Assembly (NCBI RefSeq): GCF_020103695.1
Contig: NZ_JAHXBF010000055.1
Coordinates: forward strand, 1-38,355
Direction of reading: 5' to 3'
Source: Hyalangium versicolor
GTDB lineage: Bacteria; Myxococcota; Myxococcia; Myxococcales; Myxococcaceae
DNA length: 38,355 bases
Part shown: positions 14,969 through 23,369 of the stretch, piece after piece
Layout of the letters: each line of letters opens with the position of its first letter
How positions within the stretch are numbered: the stretch's first letter is position 1
Notes under the pieces: model-generated
What the model was told of the DNA's origin: nothing
Database searches by the model: none
Seen by the model: only the letters and a program-made list of their open reading frames with translations
Program-made: the position numbers and the translations under genes

Positions 14969-16834
14969 ATGCGCACGAGGACCTTTTGGATGATGGTGCC
15001 TGGCGGGTTCGCGGTGGTGATGGCCGGGGTGTTGTTCCTGGGGCTCGAGCCCTCACGCCAGACTTCGGGAGCGGCTGCGCCCACGAAGCTGGCCTGCAGG
15101 TTCCTTCCCGAGGAGCAACTGGAGTTCCGCGTTCGGGCCGTGGCGGACACGAAGGCGGGCTCGTCGAGCGGCGACACCCATCAGGTCCTCGGCGCGAGGA
15201 TGAAGTGGCGGGTGCTTCGAGAAGATGGGAAGGGGAGCTGGCTCGTCGCTGCCGCGCTGGGCAGCGTTGAGCTGGTCGATGCGAGCATCACGGACCCAGC
15301 CTACCGCAGCTCGCTGGAGGAGCCCTTCCTCTTCCACGTGGGCCAGGACTGTGGCTTCCACGGTTTTGCGTTCCGCCCCACCACCGCGCCGCGGGCCCAG
15401 GCTCGCATGCAGTCGCTGCTGCAGAGCTTCGAACTCCGGCTACCCACACCCCCCACTCCCTCCTTCTGGACCGCGAGCCACGAGGATGGGCTGGGTCAGT
15501 ACACCGTGCTGTACCGCAGGACCGGGGTCTCGGAGCAGGAGGAGCCGATGCTCAGCAAGACTCGCGGTCCCTATACGCGCATCACCAGCCCTGCCGCCGG
15601 TGCATTCAAGGCCGCGGTAGAGGGCTCCGTGTCCGAACTGGTCCTTGATCGGCAGGGACGGTGGCTTCAGCGGATGGAAGGCTCCGAGCAGCTCACGCTC
15701 TCCGCCTCCGGTAATATGCTGGTGAGCACCCGCCAGCAGCTCGAACTCCAGCGTGTGGAGGCCGAAGGACCCTTTCCCACAAACCTCGATCCCGCGGCCT
15801 TCGTCTCCTCCAACCCGGTTGCCGAGCAGAAGTACGAGCCGCCTCCTCCTGACCCGAGACTGCGCGACATGTCGCTCGCGGACGTCCTTGAGGAGATCAC
15901 CTCGCTCCTCATGAAGCAGGATCGCCCGGCTCACGACATCGCTGACGTGCTGGCCCAGTACCTGCGCATCCACCCGGAGATGGCTTCCCAGCTCCTGACG
16001 GAGCTGCGGACGGGCAAGCACTCCGATCGCGTGCACGCCCTGGCCTTCCTCGCTCTGGAGATGGCAGGCACGGTCGAGGCCCAGAAAGCACTGGTCACGG
16101 CCATGCAAGATCGCGCACTGGGCACGATGGACCGCATGCGCGCGGCGGTGGCCTTGCCGGATGTGCAAACGCCCTCGCGCGACTCGGTGGATGCACTCAT
16201 CGACACGGCCCGGCGATTGCGCCAGACCGGTGGCACAGAGGAGGAGCAGGTGGCCAGCACGGCCCTGAGGGCCGTGGGAGCACTGAGCCGGAGGGTAGAG
16301 GCTACCCAGCCCGAACTGGCGCAGCTCGCCCGCACGGAGATCCGCGATGAGCTCGCTGTGGCGCGCGGAATGAATGAAGTCACCTCCGCGCTGGATGCCG
16401 TAGGCAACACCGGCGACGAGGGACTGAGCGGCGAACTCGCTCGCTTCCAGCAAGATGACTCCTCCGTGGTCCGCTCCCGAGCCGCGCTGGCCTATCGGCG
16501 GATGGAGCCAGAAACCGCCACCCCTGCCCTCGCGGACTGGCTGGCGAAGGAGAAGGACGGGACGGTCCGGCAGTCCATCATCGATGCCATGCTGCAGGTC
16601 TCCCAGGCGGCAGGAGGGGCTCCAGCCTCGGAGTACATCATCGCGACGGCGACGACCCAGCTCGCTCAGGAGACGAACCCTCGGACGCGCGAACTCCTCA
16701 TCCAGCTCCTGGGGTCCGCCGCACGGACTTCTCCCCAAGCGCGTGCAACCCTGGCTATGCATTTCCACCGCGAGACGGAACCGCAGTTGCTGATCCTCCT
16801 CGGGAGGTACATCGGCCCCGAAGATCTCCGCTGA
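14969..16834 (+). CDS. Envelope-anchored HEAT-repeat protein with vitellogenin/lipid-transfer-like N-terminal region
   Basis: A 621-residue protein with an N-terminal hydrophobic segment (about 7-28) acting as signal or anchor. Residues 40-290 are beta-rich: CRFLPEEQLEFRVRAVAD, a basic VLGARMKWRVLREDGKGSW region, EEPFLFHVGQDCGFHGFAF, a helix of the form QARMQSLLQSFEL, then ASHEDGLGQYTVLYRR. Residues 300-621 are all-helical repeats of about 30-40 residues (such as DDSSVVRSRAALAYRRMEPE), typical of HEAT repeats. The order beta-barrel, 'PF.F..G...', 'lq..', 'E.D..G.Y..' and then a helical superhelix resembles the N-terminal module of vitellogenin, MTP and apoB, which carry lipids. That resemblance is by eye and needs testing. 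AGGAG precedes the ATG, and the stop overlaps an ATG as TGATG. Confidence 0.7.
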   Translation: MRTRTFWMMVPGGFAVVMAGVLFLGLEPSRQTSGAAAPTKLACRFLPEEQLEFRVRAVADTKAGSSSGDTHQVLGARMKWRVLREDGKGSWLVAAALGSVELVDASITDPAYRSSLEEPFLFHVGQDCGFHGFAFRPTTAPRAQARMQSLLQSFELRLPTPPTPSFWTASHEDGLGQYTVLYRRTGVSEQEEPMLSKTRGPYTRITSPAAGAFKAAVEGSVSELVLDRQGRWLQRMEGSEQLTLSASGNMLVSTRQQLELQRVEAEGPFPTNLDPAAFVSSNPVAEQKYEPPPPDPRLRDMSLADVLEEITSLLMKQDRPAHDIADVLAQYLRIHPEMASQLLTELRTGKHSDRVHALAFLALEMAGTVEAQKALVTAMQDRALGTMDRMRAAVALPDVQTPSRDSVDALIDTARRLRQTGGTEEEQVASTALRAVGALSRRVEATQPELAQLARTEIRDELAVARGMNEVTSALDAVGNTGDEGLSGELARFQQDDSSVVRSRAALAYRRMEPETATPALADWLAKEKDGTVRQSIIDAMLQVSQAAGGAPASEYIIATATTQLAQETNPRTRELLIQLLGSAARTSPQARATLAMHFHRETEPQLLILLGRYIGPEDLR

Positions 16835-16866
16835 TGCGGAGAACTCACGCCATCGAGGATCTCCCC

Positions 16867-18075
16867 ATGCGAGCCTTCCTGCTCCGGTTCACGCTAGTGG
16901 TGCAGAGCTGTCTATGGCTCGCATGCGGGAGTTCCACGTCTGCTCCCGACGAGACTCCATTGGAAGCTGAGGAGTGCAGGCAGGACGTGGAGCAGGACGT
17001 GGAGCAGGACATCGAACTCCGGGTGCTTGAGAGTGGCATCACCGAGTGGGCCGAGGTTCCCCTCGGTGGCGCACCAGGAGTGGCGCTTCGGATCGTGCTG
17101 CCTCCTGGTAGCGAGGCCTGTGTGCAGCTCGACACCGTGAAGGATCCAGCGGGTCTCCCGTGGGTCACCCCTTCGTCCTCTGGCATGGATCTGGGCAGCT
17201 TCTGTCAGAGCTGCCCGCAGCGGGTCTCGGTGGGAGCCGGGTCGGGCTTCTACGTCCTGCCCAGCAATGATCGGCCTCCGCCCAGGGCAGAAAGGCTCCA
17301 GATCCGCGTAGCCCTGCGAGACTGCGAAACGTTCCTGCCAGTGGCTCCCGGCACCGCGGGCCTGCCGAGTAGCCTGCGCCTCCAAGCTTTGCCTCTCCAG
17401 CCTCCCGCGGCCGGGCAAGAGGGCGTAATCCGTCTGGCATTGGCCTTCACCCCGGGCTCCGTCTTTTTCGACCGTGAGGATGCCAACGACACACTGGAGC
17501 AGGCAGTACAGATCATGAACCAGACACTCCGTCCAGGAAGACTTCGGATCGAAGTGACACGAACCCGCCGTCTCTCCACGGGGCTCGAGCCCCTGTCTCT
17601 CACACCCGGGAACGTGCGAGAACTGGAGCGCGTCCTGGGAATGCTGAGCACTTGCCCCAATGGACGCCCAGCAAGCCTGAGCCGCGAGGTACCTGTCATC
17701 TTCGCCGGATGTCTGCTCGAGGAAGATCCGGTATCACATCGCACGGAACGACCCCTGGGCCGCGTCACACACATTCCAGGTGGCATCACTCCGATGCAGG
17801 GGCTCGATGGCATCTTCTTGACTGGTGCGCACTGTGACCCTCCTGGGGCCCGGCTCGACTGGCCAGCAACGACCGTGGCGCGACTGCTCACCCATGAATT
17901 GGGCCATTTCCTCGGCCTGTATCACTCCGTCGAGATGGATGGCGTCCAGGACGATCTCAGCGACACAGGAGCCGACAACGTCATGTTCTTCAATCCATTG
18001 GCCACAGCGGCCCAGGGCTTCAGCCCGGGCCAGTTCGAGGTGATTCGCCGGCACCCTGCCGTCACCTCCGAGTAG
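16867..18075 (+). CDS. Metzincin-type zinc metalloprotease lipoprotein
   Basis: A 402-residue protein. The signal sequence MRAFLLRFTLVVQSCLWLAC ends in a lipobox. A linker contains QDVEQDVEQDIE, a tiny duplication. The C-terminal protease domain has HELGHFLGLYH (HExxHxxGxxH, His343, Glu344, His347 and His353) and a downstream Met in NVMFF, which fits a metzincin Met-turn. It should cleave peptides outside the cytoplasm. GAGGAT lies 8 nt before ATG 16867. Another ATG at 16834 overlaps the upstream stop (TGATG) and would add 11 residues before the signal. It is the third gene of the operon, so it may process its two neighbours or their cargo. Confidence 0.85.
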   Translation: MRAFLLRFTLVVQSCLWLACGSSTSAPDETPLEAEECRQDVEQDVEQDIELRVLESGITEWAEVPLGGAPGVALRIVLPPGSEACVQLDTVKDPAGLPWVTPSSSGMDLGSFCQSCPQRVSVGAGSGFYVLPSNDRPPPRAERLQIRVALRDCETFLPVAPGTAGLPSSLRLQALPLQPPAAGQEGVIRLALAFTPGSVFFDREDANDTLEQAVQIMNQTLRPGRLRIEVTRTRRLSTGLEPLSLTPGNVRELERVLGMLSTCPNGRPASLSREVPVIFAGCLLEEDPVSHRTERPLGRVTHIPGGITPMQGLDGIFLTGAHCDPPGARLDWPATTVARLLTHELGHFLGLYHSVEMDGVQDDLSDTGADNVMFFNPLATAAQGFSPGQFEVIRRHPAVTSE

Positions 18076-18211
18076 CGCCCGGCACGAGATGGGTTGGAGG
18101 TCCGAGCCATCCGTCCGACGAGCACCGCATGCCAACACGAGTGAGTCCGCGCATAGAGCAATGAGAGACCGGTTGAGGTTGCGACCAGTCTTCTTGCTGG
18201 GCTTCTCGGGA

Positions 18212-18235
18212 TGGAGGCGGCGGGATTCGAACCCG
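18212..18235 (-). other. 3'-end fragment of a tRNA gene (tRNA-Ser-like), no complete tRNA
   Basis: Read on the minus strand, CGGGTTCGAATCCCG is a perfect T-arm. It is followed by CCGCCTCCA, the 3' half of an acceptor stem of GGAGGCG-type tRNAs such as tRNA-Ser. No complementary GGAGGCG 5' half exists within 120 bp upstream, where the tcdA coding sequence lies. This is therefore only the 3' end, the piece that integrases commonly leave as an attachment-site duplicate. It sits 9 bp downstream of the tcdA stop. Confidence 0.55.
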
Positions 18236-18243
18236 TAGGCGCT

Positions 18244-19146
18244 TCAGCGCGCTGAGGCGAGCCGACGCACCACCACGCCCGCGGCGTTCATCCCGAAGGC
18301 CGAGGTGACGAACACCACGCTGCCGTCAATCTGCGTGCGGTGATCGCAGGTGTGGAACTCGTTGTCCTGCGGGCAGACGCAGAGGAATCCGTCCGAGGCA
18401 TCGTCATAGCGCAGCGGCACCGGCTGGCGGCGCGCCTCGATGGAGTACACCGCCGTGATGCCCGTGTGGCGATCCGTCTCCACCCCGTGCTTGCGCTTGA
18501 GTAGCTTGCGGATGTCCTTGGCGAACGGATCCATGTGCGTCTCGGACAGGTCCTCCACCCGGATGGCCGTCGGATCCAATCGGCCCGCCGCGCCCATCGA
18601 GCTGACCACAGGCACTCCCAGCGTCACGCAGCGGTGCAGCAGGTGCAGCTTCGCCTTCACGTTGTCGATGGCGTCCACCACGAAATCGTACTGGCCCGGT
18701 TGCAGCAACTGCTCGGCCAGCTCCGCGCGGTAGAACTCGCGCTTCGCCTCCACGCGCACGTCCGGGTTGATCTCCCGGCAGCGCTGCACCATCAGCTCCG
18801 CCTTGGACTTGCCCACTCCCTTCACCGTGGCGTGGAGCTGGCGATTGGTGTTGGTCACGCACACGTCGTCATGGTCCACCAGCGTGAGGTTCCCTACGCC
18901 GCTGCGTACCAGGCCCTCGACCGCGTAGCTGCCCACTCCGCCCACGCCGAAGACGATGACGCGGGCGGCCGCCAGCCGCTCCATCGCCGGGTCTCCCAGC
19001 AGCCGGCCAGTCCGGTCGAACCGCCGGGACAGTTTGAAGGGCCGGGCGAGCGTATTCGCACCGGTGTCCGGTGCCGTGGGTGCCGCCGGAGTCGGGGCCG
19101 AGGCAGGGGAGGTGGGGGCGGAGGCGGTGGGCTGCTGCGTGTCCAT
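18244..19146 (-). CDS. tcdA: tRNA threonylcarbamoyladenosine dehydratase (TcdA/CsdL)
   Basis: A 300-residue E1-like ATP-dependent enzyme that cyclises t6A to ct6A at tRNA position 37. After a Pro/Ala/Thr-rich N-terminal extension of about 30 residues, FDRTGRLLGDPAMERL and VIVFGVGGVGSYAVEGLVRSG form the ThiF/MoeB-type ATP-binding fold. The sequence then shows LVDHDDVCVTNTNRQLHA (with the adenylation Asn/Arg), DFVVDAIDNVKAK, SMGAAGRLDPTAI and a C-terminal FGMNAAGVVVRRL. The CVCPQDNEFHTC cluster could bind a metal and is an insertion relative to E. coli CsdL as I remember it. The next gene downstream on this strand's transcript direction is none; tatD lies upstream with 27 bp between, so the pair may be co-transcribed. 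Confidence 0.9.
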   Translation of the reverse strand: MDTQQPTASAPTSPASAPTPAAPTAPDTGANTLARPFKLSRRFDRTGRLLGDPAMERLAAARVIVFGVGGVGSYAVEGLVRSGVGNLTLVDHDDVCVTNTNRQLHATVKGVGKSKAELMVQRCREINPDVRVEAKREFYRAELAEQLLQPGQYDFVVDAIDNVKAKLHLLHRCVTLGVPVVSSMGAAGRLDPTAIRVEDLSETHMDPFAKDIRKLLKRKHGVETDRHTGITAVYSIEARRQPVPLRYDDASDGFLCVCPQDNEFHTCDHRTQIDGSVVFVTSAFGMNAAGVVVRRLASAR

Positions 19147-19173
19147 GGTGTCCCTCTATAACGCGACGCTTGC

Positions 19174-19971
19174 CTACCGCGAAGGTGGGGGAAAGGCTTC
19201 CCGGAAGAAGCGCCGGGCATTCGCGGTCGTCCGCTGGGCAAGCGCCTCCACCGGCTCCCCCAGCACCCGGGCCATTCCCTCAATGATGTGGGGCAGATAG
19301 CCCGGTTCGGAGCGCTGCCCCCGGTATGGCGTGGGCGCCTGATCCGGTGAGTCCGTCTCCGCCATCAGACGATCCGCGGGGATGGCTCGCAGGGCATCCA
19401 GCGGCTTGCGCGCCTCGGCCCAGGTGACCGGCCCCGCGAAGGAGAAGTGGCAGCCCTTATGGACGTAGAAGCGCGCCAACTCCACGCCTCCGCTGTAGCT
19501 GTGCATGAGGAGGCCCGCCTCGGGGAAGGGCTCCTCCTTGAGGAACTCGATCATCGCCGGGTGCAGCCGGTGACAGTGCATCAACACCGGCAACCCGTAC
19601 TTGCGCGCCAGCGCCATGTGGCCTCGGAGCACCCGCACCTGCCGCTCCAGCGGTGCCCCCTCTTGCGAGGGCCCATCCAGTCCGCACTCACCCACCGCCA
19701 CTGCTCCGCCCTGGGCCAGCAGCACATCCAGCCGCTCCAGGTGCTCCGCGTCCTGCTCGGGGGGAAGCTCCGGCAGCAGTTGGGGGTGGATGCCGAGCCC
19801 CACCTGCACTCGTGCGTCGCGCCGGGGCAACTCCAGCAACGGCTCCCAGGTGTCGGGGCCGACGGCGGGAATCACGATGCCGTGCAGGCCCGCCGCCCAT
19901 GCACGGGTGAGGACATCGGACCGGTCCGGATCGAACCGCGAGGCATCGAGGTGGCAGTGGGTGTCGATCAT
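19174..19971 (-). CDS. TatD-family metal-dependent hydrolase
   Basis: A 265-residue amidohydrolase-fold protein. MIDTHCHLDASRFDPDR holds the first two metal-binding histidines, VGECGLD the bridging Glu, LPVLMHCHR and HSYSGG later His ligands, and MAETDSPDQAP the final Asp. These are all TatD signature motifs. Members act as metal-dependent DNases or D-aminoacyl-tRNA-type hydrolases; the exact substrate here cannot be read from sequence. Length is normal for the family. It precedes tcdA on the same strand with a 27-bp gap, suggesting one transcript of two nucleic-acid-related enzymes. Confidence 0.9.
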   Translation of the reverse strand: MIDTHCHLDASRFDPDRSDVLTRAWAAGLHGIVIPAVGPDTWEPLLELPRRDARVQVGLGIHPQLLPELPPEQDAEHLERLDVLLAQGGAVAVGECGLDGPSQEGAPLERQVRVLRGHMALARKYGLPVLMHCHRLHPAMIEFLKEEPFPEAGLLMHSYSGGVELARFYVHKGCHFSFAGPVTWAEARKPLDALRAIPADRLMAETDSPDQAPTPYRGQRSEPGYLPHIIEGMARVLGEPVEALAQRTTANARRFFREAFPPPSR

Positions 19972-20082
19972 GGAGAGCAGGGAGTCTCTGCCCCGTTGGG
20001 GGGCTTGTCACGCGGCCACGAGTCGACGTAGGAGAGCCCCCCTTGCTCCGGTGGCCGGAGCACTTCTTTTGGGAGGACACGG

Positions 20083-20328
20083 ATGAAGCTCCCTGTCGCG
20101 CTCGGCTTCCTGGTCTTCGCGGGGTGTGCCACCTCGTCGTCGCAACACGCGCTCGTGGTGGAGCAAACCTCATCACAGGCGGGCGAGTCGCTGCCGGCCG
20201 ACCCTGTGCGCCTGGAGACTCCCGCGGGAACGTTCCTCGTGAACCCGGCCCACGCCGAGGACTTCCACAAGCTGCTCGCGGGCGAGCCGACCTCGAAGCC
20301 CTTCTACGCCGCGGACATCACCGAGTAG
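20083..20328 (+). CDS. Small lipoprotein
   Basis: An 81-residue protein with the signal sequence MKLPVALGFLVFAGC, an ideal lipobox with Cys15. The mature part is about 66 residues with no cysteine and ends PFYAADITE. Its middle, RLETPAGTFLVNPAHAEDFH, has no family I recognise. GGAGGA lies 7 nt before the ATG. It is divergent from tatD (111 bp apart) and convergent with the next small gene. The role is unknown. Confidence 0.7.
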   Translation: MKLPVALGFLVFAGCATSSSQHALVVEQTSSQAGESLPADPVRLETPAGTFLVNPAHAEDFHKLLAGEPTSKPFYAADITE

Positions 20329-20354
20329 CCGCTCGGAGGCCGCCGCGGACCGGC

Positions 20355-20621
20355 TCAGGGCACCACGACGATGCGGCGCCCGAGCGCCTTGGATAGCTGA
20401 GGCGAGGTGACGACCTTGAGGACCTCGCGCAACTCCCCGCCCGCCGTGTCGAAGGCCGCGGCGATGATCTCGCCCAGCGTGAGCGGCTCCGCTGGAGGGG
20501 AAGAGGCCTTCGTGGCCCGGGAGCGCCTCACCCGCCGGACGGCTCGCCGCAACGCAGGCATCACCCGCCGTCCCTGGCTCCGAACCGCCGCTCCTCTTCG
20601 TGGTGTTCCTGGCATGGCCAT
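20355..20621 (-). CDS. Small basic protein of unknown function
   Basis: An 88-residue protein. The first half is very arginine-rich (RRAVRRVRRSRATK). The second half is a likely amphipathic region (LTLGEIIAAAFDTAGGELRE) followed by VVTSPQLSKALGRRIVVVP. GGGAGGAG lies 5 nt before the ATG at 20621, which is better supported than the in-frame ATG at 20645. No homologous family is recognised. The basic half could bind nucleic acid, but this is only composition. Confidence 0.6.
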   Translation of the reverse strand: MAMPGTPRRGAAVRSQGRRVMPALRRAVRRVRRSRATKASSPPAEPLTLGEIIAAAFDTAGGELREVLKVVTSPQLSKALGRRIVVVP

Positions 20622-20863
20622 GGTGCTCCTCCCATCAAACTTCATGGGTTGTTCACCGGGTGGATCTGCTGTGACTCAGCAAGTAACAGGCCAGGCGCTC
20701 GTTTGCTTGGGTTCGTGAAAATTCAAACACTTACACTGGACCCAGGACCGAGAATGGGAGGGAAAATTTCCACATCCGCCGGTCCACCGTGGCAGCGGTG
20801 CCTCACTTCGTTGCTACTTTTCGTTCAACCGCCTGCCCAGGATTCAACGTTTCATTCAACGCC

Positions 20864-21820
20864 ATGAACGTCCACGTCCTCTTCCACGACAACTGCTTCG
20901 ACGGAGCGGCCAGCGCGGCCGTGTTCACGCGCTTCTACCGGGAGCGGTTCCAGCCGGACGCGACCTTCACCTACCGGGGGCTGACCCACAAGCCGGGGGC
21001 GGAGGGCATCGACCCTGCGGTGTTTTCCGGCGATGAGAACGCCATCGTCGACTTTCGCTACAGCCAGGACGGGCGGCTCACGTGGTGGTTCGACCACCAT
21101 GTCTCCGCCTTCCAGCAGCCGGGAGACGAGGCGCACTTCCGCGCAGACTCGAGCGGCCGCAAGTTTCACGATCCCCACCGCAAGAGCTGCACGAAGTACC
21201 TGGCGGACGTGGCTCGGGAGCGCTTCGGGTGGGATGCTTCGCCGCTGGCGGACCTCATCCACTGGGCGGAGATCATCGATGGAGCGCAGTTCCCCAGCCC
21301 GCAGATGGCGGTGGCGCTGGAGGAGCCGGCGCTGCGCATCATGACGGTGCTGGAGGCCAACAAGTCGCCGGACCTCATCCCCCAGCTCATCCAGCGGATG
21401 CAGACGGAGACGCTGGCGCAGCTCGCAGCCTCGCCGTTGATTGCCCAGCCGCTGGCGCCGCTGCTCGAGCGCCACCAGCGCCACATCGAGCAGGTGCGCG
21501 CCAAGGCGAAGTACGAGAACGGGGTGGTGTTCTTCGATCTGGCGGACGAGGGCGTGGACAGCCTGAACAAGTTCATCGCCTACGCGCTGTATCCCGAGGC
21601 GCGCTACACGCTGTGGGTGGGGCAGGGCCCGAACCGGGCGAAGGTGTCGCTGGGCTCGAACCCATGGCGGCCGGAGTTGCGCAAGCACGACCTGGCGGCC
21701 ATCGCCGGGCGCTACGGCGGCGGAGGGCATCCGGTCGTCGCCGCGGTGAGCTTCAAGCCGGGCGAGCTGGACAAGGCGCGCGCCGCGTACCGGGAGATCC
21801 TCGCTGAGCTCTCGGTGTGA
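20864..21820 (+). CDS. DHH-superfamily phosphoesterase
   Basis: A 318-residue protein. HVLFHDNCFDGAASAAVF carries the first aspartate motif, AIVDFRYSQ the second, WWFDHHVSAFQ the DHH motif, and the C-terminal YGGGGHPVVAAVSF the substrate-binding GGGH of the DHHA1 domain. It should be a Mn-dependent phosphoesterase acting on oligonucleotides or small nucleotides (nanoRNase/pAp-phosphatase-like or simply DHH-like). It lacks N-terminal sensory or membrane segments, so it is not a GdpP type. ATG 20864 is chosen because similarity begins there; the 75 nt upstream that are open have no ribosome binding site. Confidence 0.85.
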   Translation: MNVHVLFHDNCFDGAASAAVFTRFYRERFQPDATFTYRGLTHKPGAEGIDPAVFSGDENAIVDFRYSQDGRLTWWFDHHVSAFQQPGDEAHFRADSSGRKFHDPHRKSCTKYLADVARERFGWDASPLADLIHWAEIIDGAQFPSPQMAVALEEPALRIMTVLEANKSPDLIPQLIQRMQTETLAQLAASPLIAQPLAPLLERHQRHIEQVRAKAKYENGVVFFDLADEGVDSLNKFIAYALYPEARYTLWVGQGPNRAKVSLGSNPWRPELRKHDLAAIAGRYGGGGHPVVAAVSFKPGELDKARAAYREILAELSV

Positions 21821-21883
21821 GCCGGCGCTCGGTGCACCCCTGAAAACCTTGCCCGGTGGGAGGGATCAGGCTCTCATCCTCCC

Positions 21884-23209
21884 ATGGAGACTCCCTCGAT
21901 CCGTGAGCCAGGGCAGCCGCGCGCGCAACGTCCGCTGACCTTGCAGGACGCCAGGACGCTGGCCCTGGCTGCCCTGGGTGGTGCGCTGGAGTTCTACGAC
22001 TTCATCATCTTCGTGTTCTTCACCACGGTGATCGGGCAGCTGTTCTTCCCGCCGGACACCTCCGACTGGCTGCGCCAATTGCAGTCCTTCGGCCTGTTCG
22101 CGGTCGCCTACCTGGCGCGCCCCCTGGGCGGCATCATCATGGCGCACCATGGAGACCGCACGGGCCGCAAGCGCATGTTCTCGCTGAGCGTGCTCCTGAT
22201 GTCTGTGCCCACGCTGCTGATCGGTCTGCTGCCCACCTATGCCACCGCGGGCTACGCGGCGCCGCTGGCGTTGCTGGTGTTGCGCATGCTGCAGGGCGCG
22301 GCGGTGGGCGGAGAGGTCCCCGGCGCCTGGGTCTTCGTCTCGGAGCACGTGCCGAACCATCGCGTCGGCTTCGCATGCGGCACGCTCACTGCGGGCCTCA
22401 CGCTGGGCATCCTGTTGGGCTCGTTGGTGGCCACGGCGATCAACAAGATCTACAGCCCCGAGCAGGTGCAAGCTTTTGCCTGGCGAGTGCCCTTCCTCGT
22501 CGGTGGCGTGTTCGGCTTCCTGGCCGTGTTCCTGCGCCGCTGGCTGGCCGAGACGCCGGTGTTCGAGGAGATGCGTCAGCGCCGTGCCCTGGTGCAGGAG
22601 TTGCCACTCAAGGCCGTGCTGAGCGGCCATGGCGTCTCGGTCGCGGTGTCGATGCTGCTCACGTGGGTGCTCACCGCCGGCATCGTGGTGGTGATCCTCA
22701 TGACGCCCACGCTGATGCAGAAGCAGTTCGGCATTGCCCCGGCGCGGGCGCTCGAGGCCAACAGCCTGGCCACCCTGAGCCTCACCGTCGGGTGCATCGT
22801 CTTCGGACTGTGCGCGGATCGCTTCGGCGTGGGCCGGGTGCTGGGCGTGGGCTGTGTGGCGCTGCTGGTGACGACGTTTCTGCTCTATCGCGGCCTGGCG
22901 CAATCGTCCGAGCACCTCATCCCGCTCTATGTGCTCACCGGGGCGTGCGTGGGCGTAGTCGGCGTGGTGCCCACGGTGATGGTCCACGCCTTCCCGGCGG
23001 CCGTGCGCTTCTCCGGGCTCTCGTTCTCATACAACGTCGCCTACGCCATTTTTGGCGGCTTGACGCCCCTCGTCGTGACGCTCCTCGTCAAAACCACTTC
23101 GCTGGCGCCTGCGTACTACGTGGCGGCGCTGTGTGCGGTGGGGTTCGGGGTGGCCATCTACCTTCAGATTGTCGGCCGGAACCGGTTCGAGGCAATGAGT
23201 TCCTCATAA
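21884..23209 (+). CDS. MFS transporter of the metabolite:H+ symporter (MHS) type
   Basis: A 441-residue inner-membrane protein with about 12 hydrophobic spans. After a short cytoplasmic N-terminus it begins LGGALEFYDFIIFVFF, as in the MHS/ProP-ShiA-KgtP branch. The loop 2-3 signature RPLGGIIMAHHGDRTGRKRM is the MFS A-motif. LVLRMLQGAAVGGEVPGAW is the conserved segment of TM4. Substrates of this branch are organic acids, betaine or similar small metabolites taken up with protons; which one cannot be told. It stands alone between the DHH gene and the porin operon. Confidence 0.9.
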   Translation: METPSIREPGQPRAQRPLTLQDARTLALAALGGALEFYDFIIFVFFTTVIGQLFFPPDTSDWLRQLQSFGLFAVAYLARPLGGIIMAHHGDRTGRKRMFSLSVLLMSVPTLLIGLLPTYATAGYAAPLALLVLRMLQGAAVGGEVPGAWVFVSEHVPNHRVGFACGTLTAGLTLGILLGSLVATAINKIYSPEQVQAFAWRVPFLVGGVFGFLAVFLRRWLAETPVFEEMRQRRALVQELPLKAVLSGHGVSVAVSMLLTWVLTAGIVVVILMTPTLMQKQFGIAPARALEANSLATLSLTVGCIVFGLCADRFGVGRVLGVGCVALLVTTFLLYRGLAQSSEHLIPLYVLTGACVGVVGVVPTVMVHAFPAAVRFSGLSFSYNVAYAIFGGLTPLVVTLLVKTTSLAPAYYVAALCAVGFGVAIYLQIVGRNRFEAMSSS

Positions 23210-23283
23210 ACTGATAATTTGGGTTTGTTACAGTTTCGTCGCATTCGTCACAGGCCAATTGCCTCTGCTTGGTGGCCACTGCG

Positions 23284-23320
23284 AGTGACAAGGAGTCACA
23301 CTGTCGCAGCGATATTAAAT
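23284..23320 (+). promoter_or_regulatory. Putative promoter/operator region of the porin-signalling operon
   Basis: A 5-bp inverted repeat GTGAC (23285-23289)/GTCAC (23295-23299) with a 5-bp spacer is followed by the AT-rich tattaaatatt (about 23313-23323). That run is a plausible -10 region and is conspicuous in GC-rich DNA. It lies about 50-85 bp upstream of the porin start. The regulator is unknown and transcription start is a guess. Confidence 0.35.
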
Positions 23321-23369
23321 ATTATTTCCAAGCCGCGACAGCGCGTACACCGGGCAGGAGTTCAACAGC

